Of a stretch of DNA of 64,000 nucleotides, positions 46,353-58,335 are shown one piece after another (the first letter of the stretch is position 1; every line of letters starts with the position of its first letter). A model generated the notes under the pieces. That model saw only the letters and a list, made by a program, of their open reading frames with translations, was not told the origin of the DNA and did no database searches. The DNA comes from Taxillus chinensis (taxonomy: Eukaryota; Streptophyta; Magnoliopsida; Santalales; Loranthaceae), in NCBI GenBank assembly GCA_023512835.1, contig CM042084.1, forward strand, positions 56,660,793 to 56,724,792. Reading direction: 5' to 3'. Made by a program: the position numbers and the translations under genes.

Positions 46353-47640
46353 ATGCCACCGAGGAGAGTGACACGTGCGTCGGGGCGATGGTCGATGAGT
46401 CATCTGCCCATGAGGGTCCGGGTGCGGGGCCATCCGTTGGGGGGCATGCGTTGTTACCGGCACGGCTACAAGAAGGCATCCGGCTGGAGGTACGAGAGCT
46501 ACGGGAGGGACTCCGGCAGGACGTTCGGGAGGAGGTGCGCCGTGAGATGGCAAAGACAACGGGTGGTGCCACCACCACCACCACCGATGGGAGAGCGCCT
46601 CGTGAGCGTGAGAGTTCACCGGGTGGTGTACCGACCCGTGCGAGAGGATGACGTGGTGACACGGTTCCGAAAGGAACAACCTCCGCGATTTAAGGGGGGG
46701 GAAGATCCTGTGGTACCGAGCGGTGGTTGAGGCGGATTGAGCATGTGTTCTCCTTTCTCCTTGCCCAGGGAGGAGGATAAGGTGCGGCCGGCAACTCGGC
46801 ACTGGAGGGGGATGCTTTGGAGTGGTGGACGAGTGTTGCGGGGAGCCGTGCGGTGCAACTCATGTTTTGGGAGGAATTCTTGCAACTCTTCCATGATGAG
46901 TTCTTCCCGAATCGGTGAGATGGCGTAAGAGGGAGGAATTTGGCAGCCTGGCGGGGATCAAAGACGGTGCCCGAGTATGAGCGGGAGTTCGGAGCTCGAG
47001 TAGGTTTGCCCCCGAGACGGTGGCAAAGGAGGACCTGAAGGCCCACAAGTTCACTCGGGTCTTAGGCCAGCCCTTAGGGAGAGGGTGGCGATTCTACGCT
47101 TGAGGACCTATGCTCGAGGCCGTGGAGACGGCCCGTATAGCCGAGAGAGAGCCGGATGGTGGGAGGCAGGCCCATCGGGGTCGCCGGTTGCAGAGTGGGC
47201 CTGATCGAGATGCGGGGTCCAAGAGGCTCAAGACGGAGGAGAGGGATAGCGGTTCCTTCCGCAGCGGGGGACAGACATTGGTGAACCCGGGGAGGTCTAG
47301 CTTTGGCGGTGGCGGACAGGGCGGTCCAAACAGGGGGTCTCCCCGGCGGTTGTTCTGGGTGTGGGGAGCAAGACCACTTGAGAAAGGAGTGTCCAAAGAG
47401 GGACCTGGAAATGCCATAGATGTGGACGAGAGGGCCATCTCGAGCCGGGTTTGCCGGAGTGGCAACAGGGGAGTTGGAGGCATGACATCCAAGACAAGGA
47501 GTGATGCCGGTTTTCATGCACCAGACAGAGAGACCAGCTCGTCGGTGGCCGGCTAGTCAGCGCAGATCGAATCGGACCCGACCTCGGGGGAGGCCGGAGC
47601 GGCAGCAGACGAAAGCCGGAGGCGTCTTGGCGGGAAGCGC
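46353..47640 (+). pseudogene. Element E gag
   Basis: The likely start is the ATG at 46353 (MPPRRVTRAS), the counterpart of MAPPRR in D and MPPRRATRAS in A. Frameshifts follow almost at once: a coiled-coil-like segment (EVRELREGLRQDVREEVRRE) is in a different frame at 46480-46550, and capsid pieces continue in several frames. The zinc knuckle reads CSGCGEQDHLRKEC at about 47350-47395, a complete CX2CX4HX4C. It would coat the RNA and form particles. Confidence 0.82.
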
Positions 47641-47643
47641 CCG

Positions 47644-48534
47644 GTGAGTGAGCCGACCGGTGGCACAGGCCAAGGGGAGGGTGTTTGCGCCTGGAGGCGA
47701 CATACCAGGAGGAGGCCGAGCTACCACCCCCACCACCGAGGGTGGAGCAGACCATCGGTGGTTAGAGGTACCCTCTTGATCTCCCGTACATTAGCTTCTG
47801 TACTTTTCGATACGGGTGCATCGTGTTCGTTTGTTGCTGAGCTTGTGATAGATAGCTTGGGGTTAGCTTGTGTGGAGGCAGTGAAGCCCCTAGTTGTTGA
47901 GTCTCCGGTAGGAGGCATGATTGAGGTACGGAGAGTGTGTCGTAACTGTGTGTTAACCATAAGCGAGGTGGAGCCGAGTTTTGACTTGCATGTGATGCCC
48001 ATGCGTACGTTTGACCCGATCTTGGGTATGGATTGGCTTATGGCTTTCCAGGCCAAGATAGATTGTTATCGGCGGCGTGTGACCTTCGTGACACCTGCAG
48101 GGACCTCTTGCACCCCAGAGGGGGAGTGGGATTGTGAGGCGAGTCGGGCCGGGCCAGTGTTGGACCAGTGGGGTGCCATTACCCACGGGTTAGCAGCCCT
48201 GACCTTTGCTGAGGAGGGTAAGGTGGAAAAGAGGGTGTGGCCCGCTGTTGTGGACCAATTTCAGGATGTTTTTCCTGAGCAGTTGAGGAGTTTGCCACCT
48301 AAGAGGAGTGTGGAGTTCACCATTGAGTTGGTGCCGGGGACGGGTCCGATTTCCCAAGTAGCGTATCGTATGGGGCCAGCCGAGTTGAGGGAGCTTCGGA
48401 GGCAAATCGAGGAGTTGGTGGGTCGGGGGTATATCGGACCAAGTACCTCACCTTGGGGTGCTCCGGTGCTCTTTGCTAAGAAGGCCGATGGCACGCTGTC
48501 GTCTCGCATCGACTACAGGAAGTCGGGTCAGTGA
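47644..48534 (+). pseudogene. Element E protease and start of RT
   Basis: A 296-residue open frame. The protease active site is LFDTGASCSFV (DTG from 47809), with the flap region and ILGMDWLMAF following. RT begins about residue 200 with [46 protein letters not shown] and RIDYRK. The frame ends in a frameshift just after this, within the conserved RT segment that normally reads on to the finger and palm. Confidence 0.9.
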
Positions 48535-49252
48535 TCGTGAAGAACAAGTACCCGTTGCCTCGGATAGATGACCTGTTTGACCGGTTGAGTGGGGCCCAGT
48601 GGTTTTCCAAGATAGATTTACGGTCGGGGTATCACCCGGCTCAGGGTTAGTGAGGAGGACATCCCTAAGATGGCTTTTCGGTGCGGGTATGGGCATTATG
48701 AGTGGGTAGTGATGCCTTTCGGGCTCACTAATGCGCCAGCGGTGTTCATGCATTTGATGAACCAAGTCTTTGCCCCATACTTAGACTCGTTCGTGGTGGT
48801 GTTTATCGATGATATCTTGGTGTATTCCAAGACCGAGAAGGAACATGTGGAGCACTTAGCAACAATGTTGCAAACCTTGAGGGACCAGCTGACTATTTGC
48901 TAAGTTTAGCAAATGTGAGTTTTGGCTGCAGGAGGTTCACTTTCTTGGCCATGTGGTGTCAGCTGAGGGAGTTAGGGTGGACCCAGCCAAGATTGAGGCC
49001 GTGGCATCGTGGGCGAGGCCAACCAACGTTTTTGAGATCCGTAGTTTTCTTGGCTTGGCGGGGTACTATCGTCGTTTTGTAGAGGGGTTCTCCCGTTTGG
49101 CGGCTCCTATGACGGCGTTGACTAGGAAAGGAGTGAAATTTGAGTGGACAGACAAGTGCCAGCAGGCGTTTGAGACTCTCAAAACCCGTTTGACCACTGC
49201 ACCTGTGTTGAGGTTGCCTAGGGAGGATATTCCATATGAGGTGTACTTGTGA
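48535..49252 (+). pseudogene. Element E reverse transcriptase, remainder
   Basis: Three frames follow one another: [16 protein letters not shown] and [12 protein letters not shown] (48540-48650); [18 protein letters not shown] with the active site FIDDILVYS (48670-48900); and [40 protein letters not shown] (48953-49252). Frameshifts are near 48530, 48635 and 48890. All catalytic Asp residues are still encoded, but not in one frame. Confidence 0.9.
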
Positions 49253-49620
49253 TGCGTCCGGGGTTGGTTTGGGGTGTGTGCTTATGCAGGAGCACAGTGT
49301 GGTAGCTTATGGGTCGAGGCGTTGAAGCCTTATGAGCAGAATTATCCTACTCATGATCCGGAGTTAGCAACTGTTATCTTCGCCCTGAAGAGTTGGCAGC
49401 ACTACCTCTTGGGGGAAAAGTTTGTGGTGTTCTCGGATCACAAGAGCCTTCGGACATCTTTACTCGAAGGACTTGAATTTGAGGCAAAGGAGATGGGTGG
49501 AGTATTTGCAGACCTTTGATTTTACTCTTGCCTATACCCCGGGCAAGGGTAATGTTGTGGGCCGATGCATTGAGCGAGAAAAGGGAAAGCCGAGGTGGCC
49601 GTGAGGGAGTGGAAGCCGAT
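49253..49620 (+). pseudogene. Element E RNase H
   Basis: It starts with DASGVGLGCVLMQ in one frame and continues with EQNYPTHDPELATVIFALKS, HYLLGEKFVVFSDHKSL and FTLAYTPGKGNVV in others. A TGA near 49325 and two frameshifts break it. Confidence 0.85.
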
Positions 49621-49859
49621 GGAGCGGTTGGCGACGTAACAGTCGCACTGTTGCTCATGATGGTGGGACACCCTGAGCCCTTTGGTGGTTGTGCTCGAGT
49701 TGTACCGGCCGCGTCCGGGAGGGACAGTGGGTGACATTGAGTGTGAGGTTCTCCGTGCCCGTATTGAGGCCGGTGAGCTATCCGAGGATCGGACAGAGGG
49801 TCCCGAGCATGAGTTGTCATTTCAGGGGCGGTTGGTGGTAGCTTCTTCCCTCAGGGACG

Positions 49860-50830
49860 AGGTGATGAGGGAGTTTCACCAATCTAGAGTTGCTTGTGCA
49901 TCCAGGGGGTACGAAGATGTACCATGCGCTTTGCGGACATTTTTGGTGGCCGGGGATGAAACGCGATGTAGCTGCCTTTGTTTCGCGGTGCCTCACATGT
50001 CGCCAGGTGAAGGTCGAGCATCGCCGGCCGGCGGGCATGTTACGACCCTTGCCCATAGCGGAGTGGAAGTGGGACCATATAGCGATGGATTTTAGGATCG
50101 GTCTTCCACCCACCACTGGGAGGAAGGATATGATTTGGGTAATTGTGGATCGACTCACAAAGTCGGCCCATTTCCTGGCTGTTCGCGAGCGGGACTCTAT
50201 TGGGACCTTGAGTCAGCTGTACATGAACGAGATTGTGAGACTGCATGGGGTACCATCATCGGTTGTCTCAGACCGGGATTCGAGGTTCACTTCCCGTTTT
50301 TGGGCAGGTTTGCAGGAGGCTATGGGGACCAAGCTTCATTTGAGTACAGCCTTTCACCCTGAGACTGACGGCCAGACAGAGAGGACGAATCAGACGTTGG
50401 AGGACATGTTACGAGCCTGTGTGTTAGACTTTGGGGGTTCGTGGGCAACTCACCTTCCTTTGGTGGAGTTTGCCTACAACAACAGTTATCAGGCATCCAT
50501 TGGGATGGCTCCTTTCGAGGCGTTGTATGGACGGCCGTGTCGATCCCCTTTGTGTTGGACCGAGGTGGGGGAAACAGCCCTCTTGGGACCGCAGTTGGTT
50601 CAAGAGGCTACTGAGAAGGTCAAGTTGATCCGTCGGCGTTTGTTGTCGGCTCGAGTCGGCGAAATCTTATGCGGATCAGCGACGGCGACCTTTGGAGTTT
50701 TCTCGTTGGTGATCATGTGTTCCTTCGTGTCTCTCCACGTCGTGGACATCGACGGTTTGGGCGAGGTTCCAAGCTATCTCCGCGGTTTATTGGTCCTTTT
50801 GTGATTCCCGGGATCGTATAGGGCCCGTGG
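49860..50830 (+). pseudogene. Element E integrase
   Basis: The frame 49890-50804 (304 residues) covers most of the domain: zinc module HPGGTKMYHALCGHFWWPG and CLTCRQVKVEH (its first His lies upstream across a frameshift at about 49890), then the core with Asp in AMDFRIGLP, Asp in VSDRDSRFTS and Glu in TERTNQTLED. VEFAYNNSYQASIGMAPFEA and YGRPCRSPLCW follow. All three catalytic acids are in one frame. A frameshift near 50655 removes the C-terminal part. Confidence 0.92.
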
Positions 50831-51138
50831 CCTACCGGTTAGCGTTACCACCGCGGGCCGAGTCGAGTGCACAACGTGTTTCACGTGTCCCGGTTGCGGA
50901 AGTATCACCCCGACCCCACTCATGTGATTGATTGGGGGACGTTGGACATTGAGGATGACATGTCCGTCATTGAGGCCCCTATCCGTATCCTAGATCGGCA
51001 AGAGAAGCTTTTGCGTGGCCGTGCTATTCCTTTGGTTCGCGTCTGTGGCAGCACCGTGGCATTGAGGAGGAGACATGGGAACGTGAGTCCGTGATGCGTG
51101 AACAAGACCCGGACTTGTTCGAGGACGAACAATCTTAA
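50831..51138 (+). pseudogene. Element E integrase C-terminus and chromodomain
   Basis: NVFHVSRLRKYHPDPTHV leads to the chromodomain-like segment RILDRQEKLLRGRAIPLVRV. After a one-base frameshift near 51045 it continues as RGIEEETWERESVM and FEDEQS with stop at 51136-51138. The layout is the same as in A and D. Confidence 0.88.
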
Positions 51139-51506
51139 GCGTGGGAGGTGGTCGTTGGCCGTTGGCCAAGGGTGTGATGTGTTTTGTGTTTTCTTGTATT
51201 AGTTGTGTACGGTTTGGTGTATTTGTATTGTCTCTTGTATTAGTTGTGTACGGTTTGGTGTATTTGTATTGTCTTTTAAAGACATGTGTTCTTATTTGTG
51301 ATGTGCCTTGAGATGTGTATTCGTGCCATGTGGACATGTGTTATGTGCATTATTGTGGTTATGGATTATGGTGGTATTGTTATGTCTTTGTTGTCTTTGT
51401 GTGTGGTGTATGACCCATTTGGGTGTTGTGGCTCGCCGTGTGGCAAATGGGTAGCTTGTGTTTGTTTTCCTCTTATGTCATTTCTTTTCGAGGACGAAAA
51501 GTCTTA
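51139..51506 (+). other. Element E 3' UTR
   Basis: Non-coding, with a direct duplication of about 48 bp (GTATTAGTTGTGTACGGTTT and following bases) at about 51195-51275. Near its end, CGAGGACGAAAAGTCTTAAG repeats the sequence at the pol stop (51120-51140). Confidence 0.6.
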
Positions 51507-51518
51507 AGGGGGAGAGGA
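51507..51518 (+). other. Polypurine tract of element E
   Basis: AGGGGGAGAGGA ends directly at the 3' LTR (TGTAAGGACC). Confidence 0.85.
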
Positions 51519-53238
51519 TGTAAGGACCCGTACCTTGAGTTAGTCGGTTTTGCCTCCCGAGTAGAGTTTTTCTAGATTTTGACCTAGTAAATGGACCCCA
51601 ATGAATTCACGTGCAAAAGGAAAGATGCTTAGAATGGTGTCCTCTATCTACCACGAAGTTTCAGGCCAAATGGACATGTATGTGAGGTGCACGTGATATG
51701 GGTCCAATTCACGTGCAAGTGTAATTGTCTTCTAAATGATGCAAGGAGGCTAGGGGTGAAGTTTGAGAGCATTTGGAGTCCATATGGAGGTGCACGTGAA
51801 TTGGGGAATTCACGTGCAAATTGGCGTCTAAGCTTATTTTTGCATGGTTCCCTTTGTTTTGTCATTCTAAGGAACTTTCTCCAAAGGACCATGTTGAAAT
51901 TCTGAGTATTTTGGCCTATATGGGTGCGGAAAGGTAGTAACTTGTGTGATCAAAACTACGTCGTTTTGATCCTGGGATTCACTTAATCAAAACTACGTCG
52001 TTTTGATGTTGTGTTGTCTATATAAGGAGGAGGAGTCCCTCTGTTTTAGGTTTAGGGTTTGTTGCTCCACCACCGTCGCAGAGAGAGAGAGAGGGAAGGA
52101 GAGCTCCTGGTTGCCGCCGGGCGTCTTGCGTGGGTGGTCGGTGACTCGTGGGTGGACGGCGTTCGACGTGGGATCGGGACTTTCTTGTGTTGTTGCGTTT
52201 TACTTGAGGTAGGGATTCTGTTCTTCCTAAGTCCTCCTCCGTCCTAGGGTCCTAGGGCGGAATATGAGATATCCGTTATATTATTTATATGTAAATTCAT
52301 ATAGGTGTGACCTCCTATATGAATGTTGGCCTTCATGGCGTTTTGGTGTGATTTCGAGGTTGGGGGTTAGTGCATGTTAAGTGTTTGATAAAATGCCGGT
52401 GTGAATATGCTTGTATGAATATGCCTGTGAGGCTATGCATATTATGTGTTTGGAATAATAGTTGTGTGGTCGGGTTTGTGAGCCTTGTGAATATATGCAT
52501 GCTAAGTGTTCGACGTTATTCCCCGTGTGACTAAGCATATTAAGTGTTTGATGTTATGCCTGTATGGCCTTATGTCTTTGCGTGTTTGCTTGTACACCCG
52601 GTGGTCGTGGAAGCCCGGGATTTTTGTGGAACCCGGTGGTTGTGGAAGCCCGGTGGTCGTGGAAGCCCGGGACCGTTTTGTGGAACCCGGTGGCCGTGGA
52701 AGCCCGGGACTGGTTTGTGGAACCCGGTGGCCGTGGAAGCCCGGGATTGTTTTGTGGAACCCGGTGGCTGTGGAAGCCCGGGACTGTTCTTGAAACCCGG
52801 TGGTTGTGGAAGCCCGGGAGTGTTTATGTACCAGCCCATGTATGATTGTGTTTCTTTGTTATAGCCCGTAACTATATCCGGTGGAATAATTGTATCACGA
52901 CACAGGCACTTGTACACAAGGCATGTGGATAATAGGTGCATGGGATGGGTTGGGGAGACATGATCCCTACCGAGCCGTGGTTGCTCACCCCTCCTACCAT
53001 GTTGTTTTCTTTTTAGGAACCTACAGGCGTTAGGTGGGACCCCAAGGTGGAAGACCTTATTTATTTTCATGTTTTTGTTAATTTTATGGGAACCGATGTA
53101 ACCCCAATGGGGATGGATTGAAAAGTGGACTTTGTAATAAAGACTAATTTGATTTGTATCCTAACCCCTTTGCCCTCCGTGTGGGTAAAAGGGGAGTCAC
53201 GTACCGGTTTCCTCGGGTTGGAAATCCGGGCCGTGACA
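51519..53238 (+). mobile_element. 3' LTR of element E
   Basis: It is near identical to 44192-45925; a few short indels are seen, for example around 52420 and in the 37-bp array. Confidence 0.93.
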
Positions 53239-53583
53239 CAACTGACCTAGTCAACCATTGACCTAGTCAATAATTGACCTCCCAACATAAAAATTAACCT
53301 CCGAGGCCCCGAACTCCAAATTGAGTTAAACTAGAGTCAAAACGCTCGAAATGATGAGCACAACACTAGACTGATATTATTACACCCAAATGACCGCTCA
53401 AATGCAAAGTCAACCAATAAACCCCGAAAAGTCAATAATCGGGTCAAATGGGGCCCCGACTCGGAATCGGGCCCAAGTACAGTCAAAATGCTCACATCGA
53501 CGACTACATTACCGTCTAGATAGTTGCATTCCCATAGAATGACTATCTCTCAAGACTGCCCAAATACGAGTCTTTATAGGGGT

Positions 53584-53865
53584 CCTTCTTATACCTCTTG
53601 GGGCATTAATAAGAAAGGACCACTGCCTGAGTGAGACATTTCGGGTATTCCACGTAGACAAGCACAACCAAGTCCACTTAGGCAAACCTTTACTAGCCTC
53701 TTCTAATCCTGTTGTATTAAAGAAAATCCGAGTATAGGGTTGGAGAAAGAGAGAGAAGCATGTATGCACAGTTAAAACAATTATAGAATAAAAGAAAAAA
53801 TAAACAGAAAAAGAAAGGAAGCAAACATTCCAATAAATCGAGACCATGGCTAGACTCTCACAACA
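53584..53865 (-). other. Element B leader, part next to the PBS
   Basis: It continues the leader from 42144 across the D2 insertion. Purine-rich on the plus strand near 53740-53820. I see no gene. Confidence 0.55.
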
Positions 53866-53884
53866 GTCCCCAGCAGAGTCGCCA
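53866..53884 (-). other. Primer-binding site of element B
   Basis: The minus strand reads TGGCGACTCTGCTGGGGAC two bases inside the 5' LTR. Its TGG start fits pairing with a tRNA 3' CCA end. The site differs from the initiator-Met type in A, D and E; I do not assign the tRNA. Confidence 0.7.
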
Positions 53885-53886
53885 GC

Positions 53887-56834
53887 TGTCATCACCCATT
53901 TTTGACCGGGCTCGTTGCTAGCTTTTGTGAAAGGATTCCATGCTAGTACATTTAGTTGTTCCTAGAGTCATCCTTGTACAAGGCTCGCCCAAACCATTAA
54001 AGAAAAGAAAAACACAGAGTCGCCACCAAACAAATTAAAGGTGTGATTGGGCACCTAGAAAAAGAAAGGGTCTACGGTTCCAGAAAATTAGGTTCGGGAG
54101 TCAGTTACATGTGGGGAAGGAAGAAAAACTCTTGCACCCCCACAACGCCCACAATTAGTACCTAGTCTTGATCTATGAGTGTTTGCTTGCTTTATCATTT
54201 ATTCAAAAAAAAAGTTTTTGTATTTTTAATTTTTAAGAAAAAGAAAGATTTTAGGATCTAGGCCTTAAAACCACAAAAAACGAGATTTTAGTAAAATAAA
54301 TAAAAATGGGTATTCTAATTTTAGAAAAAAGAATGTGGGATCTAGGCCCATGTGACAGTATTACGTTTTTCAGGAAAACAAAAGGGAACTTTCTTTTTTA
54401 GAAAAGAAAATGAAAACAATTTGAATTCAAATGGAAATACTGCCATAATTAATATTGGCCCAGGCAAACTAGGATATGAGCATCTAGGGCTCAATCCTCA
54501 TGACCGCCCAGGCTCTTGTTTTAAATTTTCTAGAAGAGATATGGGTTTTGTGCTCTTACATTTTATTATTTTGGAAAATAATAAATGAAAAGAGAAATGC
54601 AAATTATTTTTTGTATTTTCGTTTTTTAAACTTTGAGAAATAATAAAAAGAGAAAATAGAGAAGTTTTGGGGTTTTACGTTTGAAAACAGCACAAAAAAA
54701 TAAAATAAACAGAAGTAGAGAACTTGGAAGAGTGAAAATGATGCAGATTTGAGCCCTTTTTCTCTTCAAGAAATGCCCCCAAAGAATTTCCTACAAGCAC
54801 AAAAGTTAGAAAAAGAAGTCTTTCCGATCTCAACTCCTCCCCGTAAAGGCGAACAGTGGTTCTGGGCGCTTTTCCCTTAGAGAATGAGTATCTCTCCCTT
54901 TGACAATTCCCAGGATACTCTCTCTCTCCCTCTCTGATTTTTATCTCTTAGAAATCTAGTCAGAAAGCTCTCTTCCGGAATAACCTCTTATGATGCTTGA
55001 TAATTGATGCCTAATGTTCCCACTGGATGGCCTATTTATAGGTATTTTAGGGGAAGTATCCGTTGGTGCATTAATTGCAATCTTTATAATTTCCAAAGAG
55101 TCAATTGCAGTGTCCCGAGGGCTTAATTATGGCTTCTTATTCCCATGTTTTGAAAAAGAGAGTTTCGATGCCTAAAAATAAATAAATCACTTGAGATTAT
55201 TTATTCCTTTGCTGTATCTGGACGCCTTGGTGGGTAAGGGCTGGATAAACCTTCAGGTATATTGGTGCCATTGAGAATTAATAGCCATGCAATCCCCAGG
55301 GTCAACTTTGATTTCCGAAGGTCTTTATTCATTTAATTATGACATCTCCCCGTCCTTATGCTCAAAAACAAAGTCCCAAAACATTTGAATTTAATATTCG
55401 GAGATTCCTCAATTCCCACGCTTAAAAGGGGGTTCCAAGACACTGATAGCATTTAAAAAAAAATTCTAGATTTTTCAATGTCCCGATGCTTTAGAGTCAC
55501 TTCCAGACCTGTAGAGGGCCTATTTTAGAGTTTTTCCGGATCATTTAGGTGATTTTCGGACAATTGGGTCCTTATTCCACATCAACAGGTCCTTATTCAA
55601 GACCAATGGGCTTAGCCCGGATTTAACCAAGTTTAACCACCGGATTTGGGCTTATTCCGCATCAATGGTCCTTATTCAAAGATTAGTGAGTCCTTATCCA
55701 AGATCGTTGAATTTAGCCCGGATTTGTCGCGCTAATTTCCTTACTCCATATCAGTGCTAATTCCTTACTCTATATGAATGGTTAGCCCGGATTCCTTATT
55801 CCAGATTTGACCAAGTTTGACCGCCGGATCTGAGCTTATTTCGGATCAGTGGGCTTAGCCCGGATTTGACCAAGTTTGACTGCCGTATTTGGGTTTCCCC
55901 AAAAATTTCTGTGTGTCGCCTTGGTCGCCACATGGCGCCTCTACTTGGGCTTCCTTAGGCCTCTCTTGTTCTCACTTGTTGTGTAAGGAGAGTGTCTTTG
56001 TATATATACTGGGCGAAGAAGAAACAAAACTGGCAATGTGGGACAAACATGCATATGAAGAACCAAAATTCGTGAAAAATTGACAGATTTATGGGGCAAC
56101 TTCAAAAATTCATAACTTTCTCCACAGAGCTCGGATTAGGTCCAAATTGGTCTTGTTTTGCTCGAAATTCTATTATCTATCTTCTGAAAGTGGAATCACT
56201 CCAAAAGGATCAGCCATTTAGAATAAAAATGAGAAATACCGCACAGAGGTACATGATAAAGTGAGCATTCTGCCTGTCTGATTCAAAAATTTATAGTTAA
56301 TTGCACAGAACTCGGATTACCCTCAAACCAATTGGAGACGATAGATAAAGATGTCATCTAACTAATGCAATTGAATTTATTCAGATCCAATAAGTATTGA
56401 GAAAGGTATTGGAAAAATAGTGCGCTGCGCACTGGCTGTCTCCCCCAAATTTGTACAAGGTTTGGTTGCCAACTTTGAAAAATCATAACTAATTGAATAC
56501 AGCCCAGAATATTCTCAAATCAATTGGAAATGATAGATAAAGATGTTATCTAATCAACACAATTGACTTTGTTAGATTACGACAAGTATCGGGAAGTTAT
56601 TAATAAAATAGCGGGTTGCACACCGGTTGTCCAATTCAACTTGGTACTTTTGTCATAATCATTTCATTTCTTCTCGGAATCAAGTGTGGTCAAGTGTGTT
56701 GTCCTCCAAATGTCACCCTCTATCACTTAGAGCTTGTCTTGGGGCATATAAAGGTCTCCCAAAGTGGTCCTTAGTCTTGTGGTCTTTCATCGAGTACGGT
56801 TGTGATCTAACCCTGGTCAAAATGGGGTTCAACA
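53887..56834 (-). mobile_element. 5' LTR of element B
   Basis: It is collinear with 6204-9382. A TATA-like box (minus) lies at about 55030-55045. Its array at 55565-55890 is shorter than in the 3' LTR. Confidence 0.9.
55565..55890 (-). repeat. TCCGGATTTGACC / TTACTCC array in U3 of LTR B (5' copy)
   Basis: Same units as 7884-8470, fewer in number. Confidence 0.82.
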
Positions 56835-56838
56835 GATG

Positions 56839-57790
56839 CATTATAATACACCTCATATGGAACGTCCTCCCTAGGTAACCTCAACACAAGTACGGTGCTC
56901 AAACGGGTTTTGAGAGCCTTAAACGCCTTGTCGACACTTGTCAATCCACTCAAACTTCACTCCCTTCCGGGTTAGCGCCGTCATAGGAGCCGCCAAACAG
57001 GGAGAATCCCTCTACAAAACGACGGTAATACCCCGTCAAGCCAAAAAAAACTACAAATCTCGAAAACATTGGTTGGCCTCTCCCATGATAACACACCTCA
57101 ATCTTAGCCGGGTCCACCCTAACACCCCCGGCCGACACTACATGGCTAAGAAAATGAACCTCTTGCATCCAAAACTCACATTTGCTAAACTTAGCATACA
57201 ACCTGTTGGTCCCTCAAGGTTTGCAACACCGTTGCCAAATGTTCTACATGCTCCCTCTCGGTCTTGGAATACACCAAAATATCATCAATGAACACGACTA
57301 CAAAAGAATCCAAGTATGGAGCAAAAACCTAGTTCATCGATGCATGAACACTATTGGTGCATTAGTGAGCCCAAAAGGCATCACCACCCACTCATAATGC
57401 CCATACCTGGCACCGAAAAGGCCTTAGGGATGTCCTCATCTCTAACCCTCAACCGGTGGTACCCCGACCGTAGATCTATCTTCGAAAATCACTGGGCCTC
57501 ACTCAACCGGTCAAACGAGTCATCTATCCGAGGCAATGGATACTTATTTTTCACAATCACCAAATCCGACTTCCCGTAATCAATGCAAAGATGAAGCATA
57601 CCATCCGCCTTCCTTGCAAAGAGCACCGGAGCACCCCCTGGGTGAGGTACTAGGCCTGATATACCCGTGGCCCGCCAACTCCTTTATATGCCTCTGAAGC
57701 TCCCTCAACTCACTGGCCCCATACGATAAGCCCCTTGGGAAATCGGACCAGTCCCCGACACCAACTCAATGGTGAACTCCACACCCCTCT
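56839..57790 (-). pseudogene. Element A reverse transcriptase and start of RNase H
   Basis: From 57790 down, the conserved blocks are in several frames: the [16 protein letters not shown] equivalent near 57640, [10 protein letters not shown] near 57390, the active site VVFIDDI near 57290, and [19 protein letters not shown] with [14 protein letters not shown] at 57201-57010. RNase H begins at about 56870 and is cut by element B at 56838. The codon at the first RNase H Asp position reads Asn (YNAS). Several frameshifts are present. Confidence 0.85.
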
Positions 57791-58335
57791 TAGGTGGTAA
57801 ACTCCTCAAATCCTCGGAAAGACATCCTAAAATTGGTCAACAACCGCTGGCCACACCCTCTTCCCCCACTTTCCCTTCCTCCACAAAGGTTAAGGCTGCC
57901 AACCTGTGAGTAATGGCACCCCACCGGTCCATCACCGGCCCAGGCTCGACTCGCCTCACAATCCCACTCCCCCCTGGCAGGGTACAAGGAATACCCGCAG
58001 GTGACACGAATGATACACGACGCCGATAATAATCTATCTTGGCCTAGAAAGCCATAAGCCAATCCATACCCAAGATCAGGTCAAACGTTCTCAAGGGCAT
58101 CACATACAAATCAAAGCTAAGCTCCACATCCCCTATGGTTAGCACACATCCACGACAAACACGCCGCACCTCAAGCATACCACCCACTGGAGACTCAACA
58201 ACTAGGGGGTCTCTCTGCCTCAACACATGCTAATCTCAAGCCATCAATCACATGCTCAAGAACAAATGAACAAGATGCACCTCGTATCAAAGAGAACGGA
58301 AACAAGCGTACGAGAGAACAAAAGGGTACCTCTAA
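57791..58335 (-). pseudogene. Element A protease
   Basis: The active-site triad is broken by one extra base between the Asp-Thr and Gly codons near 58300. The C-terminal part is open at 58226-58044 (VVESPVGGMLEVRRVCRGC, FDLILGMDWLMAF). It matches element E's protease closely. Confidence 0.85.

Larger units (their letters stand above)
44192..53238 (+). mobile_element. Element E: full-length Tekay-like Ty3/gypsy chromovirus in LTR D2
   Basis: LTRs are 44192-45925 and 51519-53238, both TGTAAGGACCC to GTGACA. TSD CAACT is at 44187-44191 and 53239-53243. PBS, gag, protease, RT, RNase H, integrase, chromodomain and PPT are all present in order on the plus strand. It is one of the latest insertions (level 4) and its LTRs are nearly identical, yet gag and RT contain several frameshifts. 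It may have been inserted as a defective copy mobilised by another element. Confidence 0.95.
42145..53578 (-). mobile_element. Solo LTR D2 (Tekay-like family D), interrupted by element E
   Basis: The LTR itself is 42145-44191 plus 53244-53578 (about 2.38 kb). It starts TGTCACGCCCC and ends TTTATA, where the other copies have TTTACA or TTTAGA. TSD GGGGT is at 42140-42144 and 53579-53583. It matches both LTRs of element D; its TTCGACC/TACGA array is at 43335-43600. Confidence 0.92.
6204..56834 (-). mobile_element. Element B: Tat/Ogre-like Ty3/gypsy giant element with four insertions
   Basis: LTRs of 3179 bp (left) and 2948 bp (right) both run TGTCATCACCC...TTCAACA on the plus strand. GATG flanks both sides (6200-6203 and 56835-56838), and A's RNase H reading resumes across the gap. 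PBS and PPT positions show that B reads right to left. Removing D, F+C, C2 and D2+E with their TSDs leaves about 17.4 kb, in the range known for Ogre elements. Order in element sense: leader, ORF1, gag, protease, intron-like gap, RT, RNase H, second RNase H, integrase, long 3' UTR. The extra ORF1, the two RNase H domains and the size support Tat/Ogre. The copy is defective. Confidence 0.9.
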
